The notes under the pieces were generated by a model. That model saw only the letters and a program-made list of their open reading frames with translations, did no database searches and was not told the DNA's origin. The position numbers and the translations under genes are program-made. A DNA stretch of 64,000 nucleotides from Owenia fusiformis (lineage: Eukaryota > Annelida > Polychaeta > Sabellida > Oweniidae). The stretch is taken from assembly GCA_903813345.2 (NCBI GenBank), contig CAIIXF020000006.1, positions 1,986,001-2,050,000 of the forward strand, given 5' to 3'. Below are positions 1 through 11,661 of the stretch, piece by piece (position 1 is the stretch's first letter; each line of letters opens with the position of its first letter).

Positions 1-959
1 TTGTAAGGTTGGCGGCCATCTTGAATTTTTTTTATTTTTGTCAAGAAACATTTCTGGAACCTAACATATTGGTATACATCATATTAAAACTCTATTATAG
101 AAAAACAGCAAGATTTGTGTATGTGTATGCTAGTTTTCTCTTGTAATATGCTGGCTAAAATACATAAAAACGTGTGAAAATTCAAAATGGCCGCCAAAAA
201 AATTCCTTAAGGGTGCCCGTTGGGCATCCGACAGTTTCTGAATATGGATATCATGTTTAAACAGAAAAATGCAAAAAAAGTTCATATAATAAGCATTTCC
301 ACCTTCACTTAAAATATGGCACTTCACATCCGGACTATAGTGATATTTTGAGGTATAATGAGAGAATATACATTGATGTGATATGTGCAAATACTCACAT
401 AAAGGTGTCATTTCGAGGATTGTTCCTTTGGTCGATTGGATGGTCACTGGACATCTGATTATTTGAAGATTTCTTGGTTCAGAAGGATATCACATGGCTG
501 CTAAATTAGAATTTTAAAAAATGACATGTGTTAGATTAGTCTAGAAGTATACATGTATGTGAAATGACCACTGGTCTAAATGTCAGGATCATCGCTTGTA
601 ACATGGCCCTGTGGTTGGATTCCCTGTTCAACCTTTTTTTGTTTTTATGTCACCACCACACCATATTGTTATAGTCTCAAACCTTTTTGTGCCGGCAGTG
701 GGCAGTTGGCCTTCGGTGTCTGTAACAAATGTAAGGTGGTGACATTTTGCATGTTAATGCCTTGTTTGGACTCTATGGTTGTGCTTTAATATAACACAGA
801 AAAACAGTCTATAACTACATCAAATAAATATTAAAGCATTTATAATCTTGTCAGTTGGATGAAAAATTAAATAATATATGTCCACATATTGCGTTTTTAA
901 CAATGTGTGGCTGGCTAAGTCCTAATAAAAAGCTCTAACACTTGCATTGTATATTTTAG
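1..959. other. Non-coding stretch upstream of the first visible nucleobindin exon
   Basis: No exon of the nucleobindin N-terminus (signal peptide, leucine-rich first half) is recognisable here, so the 5' part of that gene probably lies off the window. Positions 11-30 (GGCGGCCATCTTGAATTTTT) and about 176-195 (AAAATTCAAAATGGCCGCC-like) form an inverted pair and may be the ends of a short fold-back element. Nothing else is supported. Confidence 0.6.
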
Positions 960-1066
960 GAAACCATGTTGATGTTTTAAATCAATTTAGGAGCAACTTG
1001 GGTCACATGGACCACTCTAATACAGAAACATTTGAAGTAGCAGATTTGGCCAAATTAATTGTAAAG
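960..1066 (+). other. NUCB: Nucleobindin alternative exon A (107 bp)
   Basis: Bounded by TTTTAG and GTAGGA. It needs one base from the preceding exon, then 35 codons beginning NHVDVLNQF and ending ADLAKLIVK. This matches the nucleobindin segment that precedes the coiled coil (vertebrate form DHLNLLKQF...ARDLELLIQ). It has the same length and phase as exon B at 1389-1495, so the two are interchangeable but cannot be used together without a frameshift. Confidence 0.85.
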
Positions 1067-4000
1067 GTAGGATTATAAAAGGGATTATGTGACATTTAGA
1101 GGATATTTACCAATGATGGTTCACTGAAACAATCCTGAGATGAAAATATTTGGTATTTATTGGCCAAAAGCTGTATTGTAAATGTGGTACTTTTCAGGCA
1201 TCTTGATTTTACGAATAGTGAATGCAGCATTTTTGCAAAAAATGATTATTGCCACTTTTATGAATTGGTCATCCAAAATATTGTGCATTTCAGGATTGTA
1301 AACGGTATACACAGTCATGGTAGAATTCTCTGAAATGTTGCAGTTTTAATGTATAAACCCTGGTCCTTAGCTCTTTTCATCATTTTAGCTGGTGACTCTC
1401 CAGACCATCTACCTGATTTCCGTCAAATGGTAAAACATATTGGCCATCATGGGGAACAATTTGAAGTAAAGGATCTGGAGAAATTGATTGTACAGGTATG
1501 AGCACAAAGGTGGCACCGATGGTAAAGAGGAGGGAGCATGTCTTATTATAATGCCACCAATAAGGAGGGAGCATGTCTTATTGTAATACCACCAATGTCT
1601 TATATCTAGCTTACTTCCTCTTTTAAGGATATCTTTCTACTGGTACACTCATTTATTCATTCATTAATAGGATTTTGTAACCATCTGATTTTGACATTTA
1701 GGAAGATACTCCAACATGGATGCACATTTCCTCTTCAATCAACTAACCATAATTTATTCTCTGAGGATCCAATTATAGTAATGCATGGAGCAACCTGTAA
1801 ATACAAGACAGTTTCATTGAATACAGTGTTAAATCCATGGTTACAGTGGCGGATTCAGAAGCTAACCAGGGGGGCATATTTCAATATTATAATTTGGCCT
1901 TAAATTGAAAAATAAGGCCCAAAAAGGTCAAGTTATCCCAGAAGGCCCACTAATTGATGCCTAAAATATTTTCTGTCTCATCCTGGGTGGGTTTAGGGGG
2001 GGCCTAGATCCACCAGTGGGTTAGTTAAAAGAGTCATCTCTCATTTAAAGAGTAAAGGCAAGTTCAAGCTCTTGTGAAGTGTAGCTTGATGGACTTTTGA
2101 TATTATACTTTCTTATTTAATACTCCCCCCTCTTTAATAGATATAAGTACTCTCGATGAAATAGTCTTAAGCATGTAAGTATTGTATAAATGTCTTCATA
2201 TGGTGCTGGGATTTTATACTTTTAGATTGTAATAATGCACACCATTCTCTTTATATGTATACTCATACCTTATATGGGAAAATGGATCATCACTGTTTTC
2301 GCATACATTTTTGGATATGATTCTTTGTAGATCTGTAAATCTGTTCAAAGTTAAAATAATTTGAATTTCCTCTGTCTCTAATTTAGAGTTAAAGGAACAT
2401 GACAGTGTTCAAAGTGTAAAATATCCTTAAAAGAAATGCTCTGTACAGTTGTATTGACTGGTATATAATTTTATAACTTTTATTCATGAAATATACGTTT
2501 AATATAAAATAAAATAAAACAACAAATAAGGTTTTAATGAGTCTGGAAATCTTGCTTGATTAAAACAAAAGATTTCAAAAAACTTTTCAAAAACTCCAGG
2601 TTTTATTGACAATATTATTTAGGCAACTAATGATCTCGAAGAGGCTGACAAGAAACGTCGTGAAAACTTCAAGGAATATGAGATGGAAAAAGAACATTTA
2701 CGACGGGAGAAATTAAAGCGAATGACTGAGGAGGAGAGAAAGAAAGAAGAAGAGCATGAAAAGGAGCTGGAACAGAAACATAAAGAACATCCTAAAGTAC
2801 ATGAACCTGTGAGTATTTGAGTATGATGAATATGTGACAAGTTAAACATATACACAATTGATCAGGGATTACAATATGTAGCTCATATTATCATACTTTG
2901 TACTCTGATTTGATTGGTCATTCAATCAGACCAATCAAATAATAGTACATGTATTTAGGCTGTGATACTTAAATACATTTTCCGTTTACTGAATGTATTA
3001 AAAAAGCATTTTGGCATGTTAAGACATTTAAGATAATTTTCACACTCTCAGTCTTCACCGCATTCTCAGGACTGACAGGGGCCCAGTGAATGAAGATGAT
3101 GCCACATAGCTTCAACAAATAATTATTATTTTTAAGGGTTCTAAAGACCAACTAGAAGAAGTATGGGAGAAGACAGACCACATGGACCCTGATGACTTTG
3201 ATCCTAAAACATTCTTCAAAATGCATGGTAAGCATGTGTATCAAATTAATATTGAATCGGCCCAATATTACTTGATTAAAAGTATGGGGTTCAGGAGCAT
3301 TTCTTTAAATACAACTCCTAATTGTGGATATATACTGTATATTTGTATTGTAATTGTTCTTTAGATTTGGATGGTGACGGCTTCTGGGATGAGGAAGAGA
3401 CAGAGGCACTCTTCCAGAAGGAGGTGAGAAAATTCATCAATTCATCATAATTTTAATGAAATTCTAAATTTTGATATTTATGCACATTTGATTAAAAAGG
3501 TAATCCAGATCCCAGAAAACGCTTTTTAAATAGGACAGATTTATGCAACAGCCATATAAGTGCTGCCCTCTATTGTAGCTTGATAAAGTGTATGACCCAG
3601 AAAACCCTGAGGAAGATGATATGGTTGAAAGAGAAGAGGATATGGCACGTATGCGTGAACATCTTGATAATGATGTTGACACTGACAAAGATCGTTTAAT
3701 CAGCTTTGATGAGTTTATCAAATACACCAAATCTGATGACTTTGATAAAGATGATGGTTGGTTGGTAAGTAAGAGGCAAAATCAGAAAGTTTCTTGTTGA
3801 ACAAAATGTTTTCTTTTTTCATTCCTTCAGCTTTGTTTTGAGACTTCACCAAGAAACTTTCTGATTGGGATTCATACATCTTACATGAACATGTTTACTG
3901 GAGTGCTTGTGATATTTCACCAATTTATATTGAAATAGAAAATCTTAAACCTCAAGCTTTTATATGTAATTCATATATACAACTGGCATTATTATAAATA

Positions 4001-7000
4001 GAGCCTTCTCTGGCTATTTTTTTAGGGCCACTTTTTAAAGCAATTCAATATATCTTATCTTGTATTTAGGATCTTGTAGAAGTATACTCAGACATTTATT
4101 TTTTACTTATAATGCTCTGTAATTCCATTCATATGTTCAATTGAATCATTTGTTTTATTATAAAAAATTTCATTGTTTATGTATCATAGAGGGGTGACCC
4201 CTTTAAGGACATTCCACAATTGAAATTCATAAAGAATTGCTTTACTATGTAGAAAGAAATAAACAATTGATTTTCAATCATGGGTGTCTATTTGTCATCC
4301 ATATTAAATATGTCCGCTGCTATGTAGGGAGTTGATGAAGAGGAAAACTACACAGATGAGGAATTGGAGGAATTTGAGAGGAAATATGAGGAAGAAATGA
4401 GAAAAGCTGGAGAAGGCCACCAACCTGGGGAAATTGTAAGTAACTTTGATGGGGTGTGTCATGGAACTAATTCGTCTGCTTTCTTCCATTTTTAGGTTTC
4501 ACTAAAAACAGGAATAGCTGGTACCATGGTGGAATGGAGGGAATCAAAAATGGATTATGTTGAAATTATAGATATAAACATTTACTGATAAAATGTCATT
4601 TCTGGATTCTTTTCGAGCAGGAAGGAGTAGACGACACAGATAATTTCACAGATGAAGAATTTGACGAATTTGTCAAAAAATATGAGCAAAAACTGAAAGA
4701 CCATAACATCAATAAAGATGACCTTAAGGCTGCAGTAAATGATTTAAATATAAAGGTCAGGGATGCTGCAAAAGGCCCGGATGGTCCAATGACGGCGGAA
4801 GAGATTGATGCGAACATTAAAGAAAAAGTTATATCTCTTAAAACTGGAAACCAGGTGATCATGGATGAAAAGCGGCACTGACCACAATTTTTCTTTAATC
4901 TTACCACCGTTCTATCTCCACATATTAAAAGTTATGAATATGTTTATAACTTTGAAATGAGGTGTTCACTTCTTAACCTATCAATCACTGAAAATATCTT
5001 TAATCGTTGTCACTCTAAAACTCACAGGATTTACAACTTCTGTATGAACTCTTTTTCCAAGATTCCCAGTATATTTATTAAATATTTAGTGATCGTCCTT
5101 GCTTTTGTTATTGACAGTACATTACATTTATGCACTAGTGTCTCCTAGAACTGTATTAGATATCTTGTATCACAGTTTAATGAAGCATAATTTTGATAGT
5201 ATATTATGCAGTGCTGTTGTACTAGTGTGAATATGTGAGTCTGATGAATGATTGATGTCTAAATATCTCTTAGTGAACATAAAGTTTGTAATAGAATGCC
5301 AAATTTTAGAAACAAACCCTGGACACTAATTTGTACTTCAGGATTCCTCTTCCTATGATTCCAAAAGTGCTATTTTTCTCATTGTTCTATCAATGTATAT
5401 TAACCTTTAAGCCTAAGTTGTATTCTACTTTCTTATAAAGTTTGCATTTCTATCTCAACTCAAAAAGTGGGTTACTTACTTACTACCTTCGCAAGAGTGA
5501 TTGAAATAATACCACACTCTTTAGATAACTAAATGATAATTCAATAAATATGCAAAGCCAATCGGGGCATTTTTGCTTTGTGTTTATATGAACAAATAGT
5601 GTTGTTCTGCAATGTGCACTTATTGGTTTAAGTGCCAAATATTGAAATCATCACTCCTACTCAGAGGTGAAAGTATATTTCTGTTAAGCTCATTGTATAT
5701 GATCTAACTCTGCTAACTTATAAAAACATGATAATCATTATAATACTTTATGCATATTTCTACTGTATATAAAGTGTTATATGATTACATGTTATGCATT
5801 GTATATGGAGGTCATAAAATAAAATGAGGTTTTCGCAATAAAAACTACTATTTGAAGCATTTGATGAATAAAACAGTCTCCTCAATTTCATTGCATTGGT
5901 ACTATTTTTAATGTGAGATGTAAATTTCTTCCAAACTTGATAAAATTGTGCTTTATTTTATTTTTGGCCTCGCATGCATGCTAATTTTAATAATTCCACT
6001 CTTTTCTAGATATAAATTGTAATAGATATATTCAACCTGCAGGGGTCCGTTTCTAATTATATAAATTAATTGCTTTACAATTGTTATCATTTCAAGAAAC
6101 AGACCCTTGATATATATATTGTGGTGTATGGAGTATTATGTGAATGTGAATCACTAGAATATTTCACATAGCTAAAATGGTACCTCTCTGGATTCTCTGA
6201 ATTAACAATAGACTGAAATAAAACATGGACCGGGTAAAAGAAATCTAGCTACTTATTGGTTATGATGTCATTCTTACATATTCAAGGCAGAAGTAACATT
6301 AAATTACAGTAATGCTAATTTTAAAAACTTCTTGCTGTTTTGTTTACAAGCACTGCTGCTTTGTAATATGGCATTATAAATTGTAAAATATAACCAAGTT
6401 TAATACATTACTTCACTAAAAGGGCCAGGGTTTTTCTCTAAAGAACGAAAGGTTTACCATATAAGAGAGGTTTCGCACAATGTATCTATAACTTATCTTG
6501 TTTTAATTGAATTACCATGCATATATCTGGTGAATGTGTTGTAGATTTTGAGCTAAAAATGCTGTGCGAAACCTCTCTTTTATTTATTTCGAACAAGATC
6601 TATTGGCTATGTGACAATATTCTAACATGGATATAACAACATTATATAACATATAATACTCAGTGCTATGTGTAATTGTATTTGATGTTTTATGTTTGAT
6701 ATGCATGCCGTATATGTTATATAATTATGTGATGATAGTTTGTGATACACATGATCTGATAAAACTTAAAGGAATATTTCACCCAAACATTTTCCATCTT
6801 TCTTCACATCAATGGTTCACCCTTTGTAAATGTACCAATGTGGTACTGATAATATTTGATCAGAAAATGTCAGTTTGGAATATTCCTTTAATGTTTATTT
6901 GTCCATCTGTAATTTGATTGATGTAGCATATAATGTCTAGTTGCCTGTGAACCAATCAGAGTACAGTTGTGAAGCCTTCTTTATACATTTTGTTTATATA

Positions 7001-8142
7001 ATTATTAAAAAGTCTTAATTTGCAAAAAAATTAATATTATTACTTGGGGAAAAAGCTAGAAGCACAATTAAAATATGCTCACATGAAAATAAGCTTATTT
7101 TAAATAACAATTTCAAGGATGTATTCCAAGTATTTATGTATGTAAATAACAACAACATGGGTAAAATAATGGTCACTAATTTTCAACACAGGAAAGGATC
7201 CTGTACATACTGAGAAAATGGGTACTTTTGAAATATCAAACTTACGTTTAGACAATTGTTTTGTTCAAGTACAAGATTGAACTGTTTGTACCGACATTTT
7301 CATTTCCCTGCCTATTATTGCAAATGAAACAGAATGGAGGTCTCACATTATGATTCTTAGCTCTATGTATCAAAATCTGTGAAACCTCTTCATTATGCCC
7401 TTGTAAAAAAGTGTTTTAATGTGTATGCCTCATTTTGTAGCCCCCTCCTGTACCAGTAGACCATCTTCAGCCCGAACAGGGTGGCCAGCAAGTGGACCAC
7501 ATGCAAATACAACAGCAACAACAGCAGCAACAGCAACAACAGCAGCAACAGCAACAACAGCAGCAACAGCAACAACAGCAGCAACAGCAACAGGTGAATA
7601 TTTATTATGTGTTAATACAAACAAGTACAATAATTTATTTGCAGTCGTAGACAAATTATGTAGGTGTATGTTCTGGTTGTTAATGGTGACAAGGCCCTTA
7701 TTTGGTCAGACGATTGAGAATTTATTTATGAAATACAGTAAAGTAGGCAGTGGATATGTTTTTCTTGAATAACTACTAATTATGATACATTCTTTTCATT
7801 TCCATTCAGGTCAATCAACAACAACATCATGAACAGCAACAACAGCATCATCAACAACAGCAAATAAATGTTGATCAACAGCAACAAGCAGATAAACAAG
7901 CAAGATTACAACAACAGATGGAACAAGCTAAACAGAGTCAGATACATGCTGAACAACAACAGCAACAGCAAGAACAACAGCAGCAACAGCAACAGCAGCA
8001 ACAAGCTCAAGGACAAGCTCAAGTACCTGTACAAGGTCAAGGGCAACCAGTGCAAGGTCAAGGACAACCAGTGCAAGGAGGACAACCAGTGCAAGGTCAA
8101 GGACAACCAGGGCAAGGTCAACCAGTGCAGCCACCACAATAG
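960..8142 (+). CDS. NUCB: Nucleobindin (NUCB1/NUCB2-like), 5'-partial, polyglutamine C terminus
   Basis: Ca2+-binding EF-hand protein of the ER/Golgi and secretory pathway (family knowledge). Exons: 960-1066 or 1389-1495 (alternatives), 2623-2808, 3137-3227, 3365-3423, 3579-3764, 4328-4435, 4621-4854, 7441-7593, 7810-8142. All have AG/GT borders and phases agree, giving 484 complete codons with one alternative exon. The 2623 exon encodes the charged coiled-coil helix. EF-hand 1 (loop D-L-D-G-D-G-F-W-D-E-E-E) is split between the 3137 and 3365 exons; EF-hand 2 (D-T-D-K-D-R-L-I-S-F-D-E) is in the 3579 exon. The conserved family motif around VYDPENPEEDDM lies between them. The C terminus has 28 consecutive Gln (7510-7593), more Gln/His, then Gly-Gln-Pro-Val repeats (about 8031-8130). 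Vertebrate nucleobindins also end Gln-rich, but far shorter. The N-terminal exons are missing from the window. The identification is secure; use of the polyQ exons is inferred. Confidence 0.95.
1389..1495 (+). other. NUCB: Nucleobindin alternative exon B (107 bp)
   Basis: Bounded by TTTTAG and GTATGA. It has the same phase and exactly the same length as exon A, and encodes 35 codons beginning GDSPDHLPDF and ending KDLEKLIVQ. The two peptides align without gaps (shared FEV.DL.KLIV core, both with histidines in the middle). If spliced after exon A the frame shifts and reaches a TAA within about 15 codons. Confidence 0.85.
1847..2023. mobile_element. Short non-autonomous element, GTGGCGGATCC-type ends
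   Basis: Begins CAGTGGCGGATTCAG and ends near CTAGATCCACCAGTGG, an imperfect terminal inverted repeat. The body contains GGCCTTAAATTGAAAAATAAGG-like purine-rich stretches and a run of G. Related copies lie at about 16995-17275 and 38048-38385. It sits in the intron after nucleobindin exon B. Confidence 0.65.
4621..4881 (+). other. NUCB: Nucleobindin alternative terminal exon (short C terminus)
   Basis: The same exon that can splice out at 4854 (CAG, then GTGATC) also reads straight on for eight more codons to a TGA at 4879-4881, ending in DEKRH. Poly(A) signals follow at 5818-5872. This would give a form lacking the whole Gln-rich tail (331 complete codons from exon A or B). Whether one or both ends are used needs transcripts. 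Confidence 0.6.
5818..5872 (+). promoter_or_regulatory. Cluster of poly(A) signals
   Basis: Three AATAAA hexamers at 5818-5823, 5837-5842 and 5867-5872, about 0.9-1.0 kb after the TGA at 4881. They could end the short nucleobindin mRNA. AATAAA motifs are frequent in such AT-rich DNA, so this is only suggestive. Confidence 0.4.
6462..6582. repeat. Short inverted-repeat hairpin
   Basis: Arms at 6462-6479 (TAAGAGAGGTTTCGCACA) and 6563-6582 (its complement, with one extra A) enclose about 85 bp of AT-rich DNA. It lies between the alternative nucleobindin terminal exons, in the intron or long 3' UTR. It may be a minute inverted-repeat transposon remnant. Confidence 0.6.
7510..7593 (+). repeat. 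NUCB: CAG/CAA microsatellite encoding 28 glutamines
   Basis: 84 bp of uninterrupted Gln codons. The mix of CAA and CAG follows an 18-bp higher-order period (CAACAGCAGCAACAGCAA), so the tract grew by copying 18-bp blocks rather than single triplets. It runs up to the splice donor CAG/GTGAAT. Confidence 0.9.
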
Positions 8143-11100
8143 TTCTTTAATGCTGATGATTTAAGATAAATAATTTTACAAAATAATATGAATTCAGAAC
8201 TTTTTTGGTTTAAAGCAACTCAAAAATACTAAATTATATGAAATTAAACTAAATAATGCTGTTTGAAAGATGTAGAAATCCAAGATACCAAGTACTCATA
8301 TTTGTATATTTAGGTTATTGTATAATTCAAAATAATTATGTGGCATAATTAAGAATGATGCTACTACATTGATTGTTGGTTGATATTAGCTGCAATATTA
8401 ATGCTATATCCATTATCAGAATTTGAGATGCAGTATTAGCAAAATATATGAGGTTCACATATGTGGGTTTCACATATTTGAATTCAAAAACCATAAACAA
8501 TTATGGGTGTAAAAAGTACATGTACATGCCGGGTCTGTGTCAAATTGTACTGTTATCAGTAAAAGCTTTACAAGATAACTCAAAATGTAAGTTCTGATTA
8601 GTAACCCATACTTACCTTATATTGCCATTACAATGTAAGTAATCAGAGGTTGCATAGTAAAGTTTAGTAATTGGAGTGTCCTAAATTAAGCACTAATATG
8701 TACTGCCGTTATACTCTCCACATAATCCACAGCACCATGTGGACATAATTCATACTATATAAATCATTGATGAATGATTTAATCAAAATTAGTATTTTAA
8801 TGAACAAACTATCAATGATATTATAATGAAGACATGAGATTGGATTGAAAGGTCAAATACATGGGAAACTGTTGATAATTAAATGTTTTGGATTCAAGAT
8901 CTTGTTACATAGACCCTTTAAGAATTTTCTCACTGAGAACGATCTTGAACATGATTCTTTAGGTGATCATCATGTTAATAATTCTTGGAAGAAAGGGTTT
9001 GATGTTTTGTAACATTTTTACAAATGCTACAGCAATGATAGTCATTTATCATGAAACAAATTTTTAAAATGTTGAATTGTTTAAGAAACATTATCATTGT
9101 CATTGTTGTGTTTGGCATAGAAATCATTGAGTGGATTATTAAATATGATCCCTAATAGAATACTGTTGCATTTGAAGCAGAGGCATATTATGTATTTGAC
9201 ACAATGATTTGTGTGTAAAACATACAAGGGTTGATCCAAAAGTTTTGCACCATTGTTTTCTTGTATGGAAGTTTTGGATCACCCCTAAGTCTTTTTAATC
9301 TATGGGAATATATTAATTACTTTGTTTTACAATGTCACCATTTATGTGATTGTTTGTGATTGATTGCATGTTGCTTGCATGTGTCTGCTTTTCATAATTG
9401 ATACTGACTATATACAGATATAAGGGTATGAGCTTTCTGTTGGCCACAGGCTATAGTGGCATGTATAAAGCAAAATAATGCAATGTTGGGACATAAAGCA
9501 TGATGGAAGAAAACCATGCATTATATTATTTATTTAATCTACTATGTACTGGATATCTTGTTATGAATACTACTGCATGGTGTAATGCTGTACTAATTAT
9601 GTACAAGAACAATATAACCAGGATGTATTAGAAAATTGTAACTGTAAAATGTTGAATCACAATGTGCAAATAATTGTTGTTTGTGATTATAATAAGAGAT
9701 CCTGAAGTTTAATGATTAATATGTTCATAGTTGCAAAAATACAATGGTTTAACTCCTGATGTGAAAAGTACTTAGAACAGGGTGTTCATGTTTGTATGTT
9801 ACATGAACTGATTTGCCTTATATACTGTGGCAATATTGTCACTATGATATTATCACCATGGCAACATTGTCACTCCGATGACAATATTTTGTTGTCACTA
9901 TATCAGTGTTGTCACTATGATAATATTTTAAATATGTAACAGCGTGTAACATACAAATATGCTTCTGTAATAGATTTCCATAGGTGCTGAAGTATTGGGT
10001 GATCACTATGTATTGTTGCATACCCAATGTGATGGGTCTCTGTTATTCACCTGATTCAAATCATGGCTAAGTCTTCTTGCTTAAGGATGAGTAATTTATC
10101 TATTAACTTATGAACATTTCAATTAAACAAGGAAAAGAATATAAATCATTGGTATAATCCTACATGTATTATCAAAGATAAGACTTTCACTTCCTAAATT
10201 GAAACGTTGGTGTTTTGTTTCTGAATAAATGTGGGTAATAAAGGTAAATGAAATATTGTACAAATATTTTATTCTATGCCACAGGTTTTCACAGAAAATA
10301 GAGTGAAATATTTCTTGTATTATATTACTTTCAAGCTTTACTATCAAAGGTAGTATTTATGTTTAAACATTGATTAAAATATTGATATAGGTTAAATGTC
10401 TACCATGACATCATTGACAATGACATGTGACCCAGTTTTGACCAATCATACAACTGCAAGCATGACAATGAGAGAATAATTTTAAATATTCTCATTGTAT
10501 GGTTTCTGTGATTTGGAACTGAGCAGAGGCAATATTTCATTGGCCTTAGTTAATTAACTCTGAGAAATCTCGAATATTGGTCTACTATATATTTCAAGGT
10601 CATTGTTGTATATTTGTATAAATATGAAAAATGAAATATATAACAATTTATTTCTATTCTTAAATATATATATGTTTTGTGTATATTTCTTTAAGTACAT
10701 ATCTGCCTCTATATATACAATTCCATTTACAATATGGAGTTCGACCAACTGTTTTTATTAAGTTGGTCACTATGACAAATTATAAATGCTGTCTTGTGGC
10801 TCTATTATATCCATGGTGATTTAATGTCATTCAATTTGGTAATACAATGTCCTTGGTGATATGATACCACTGGTGGTAATGTTAGGACATTTCAGCAATA
10901 TGGTACCCTATTTAGACCAATTAAAATCGTGGATCATTTTCATGTCTATGATGCGACTGCTCCTGATTGTAATAACAATATTCCCTTACATTGCTATTCC
11001 TGATTAAGCATTTCCAGAATTAATGATTTGCATTATTATAAGTTGATGTCTTTCAGTACAGTTAAACCTGTATGTATGGAACAAGTTCTGTACTGGCCAA

Positions 11101-11661
11101 TGTGTTCCAAATAGACAGATGTTCCCCACAGAGAGGGTTCATTATCATATTAGTCAATGGGACTTGGTGCTTACAAATACTGATCCATAAAGAATTGTTC
11201 CTTACAGAGAGGTGTTCCATCGGACAGGTGTTAATGTAACCTCAACAATGGAACTTCATCCATACAACATCACAAAGTTCTACTCTACAAAATTGCTCCA
11301 TGGCTATGAAGTCAATAGTCAATAATTGCACATTGTATATTGGTGATCTTGGTTGTCCTTTTGGGCTGGAATGATTATTAGATTGTTGATCCTCATCCCC
11401 GGGAATGATGGCCAAGGATCTTCAATCACTTCTTTCCCTGTCTAAAACATTCATTTTATTTCATTATTTAGAGATGCCAAATAGTCAGATCTCAATACAT
11501 CGGCAATTCTGTGAAGTAAATACAAATATGTTTTTTAATCACTCAAAATTAAACTAAAGAATCATACCAACAAAAATGCAAATATATTTACAATAAGTCT
11601 TTAGTGTGCAAAGAGAAAATTAAAAAGACAGTGATTGCTTCTAACATCTCTGTTCTTTGTC
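8143..11661. other. Intergenic: nucleobindin 3' flank to GATD1 3' flank
   Basis: AT-rich, with no gene recognised. 9235-9295 holds a small inverted pair around GATCCAAAAGTTTT. 9830-9925 has degenerate TTGTCACTATGATA repeats. 11058-11235 contains GTTAAACCTGT and GTGTTCC-type motifs, part of which recur at 13855-13990 in a GATD1 intron and may be a dispersed repeat. Confidence 0.5.

Noticed and set aside
7393-8164. Poly-Leu, poly-Ala and poly-Thr frames opposite and beside the CAG tract
   Set aside because: Shadow frames of the polyglutamine exons; the Gln frame alone fits splice phase and the nucleobindin family.
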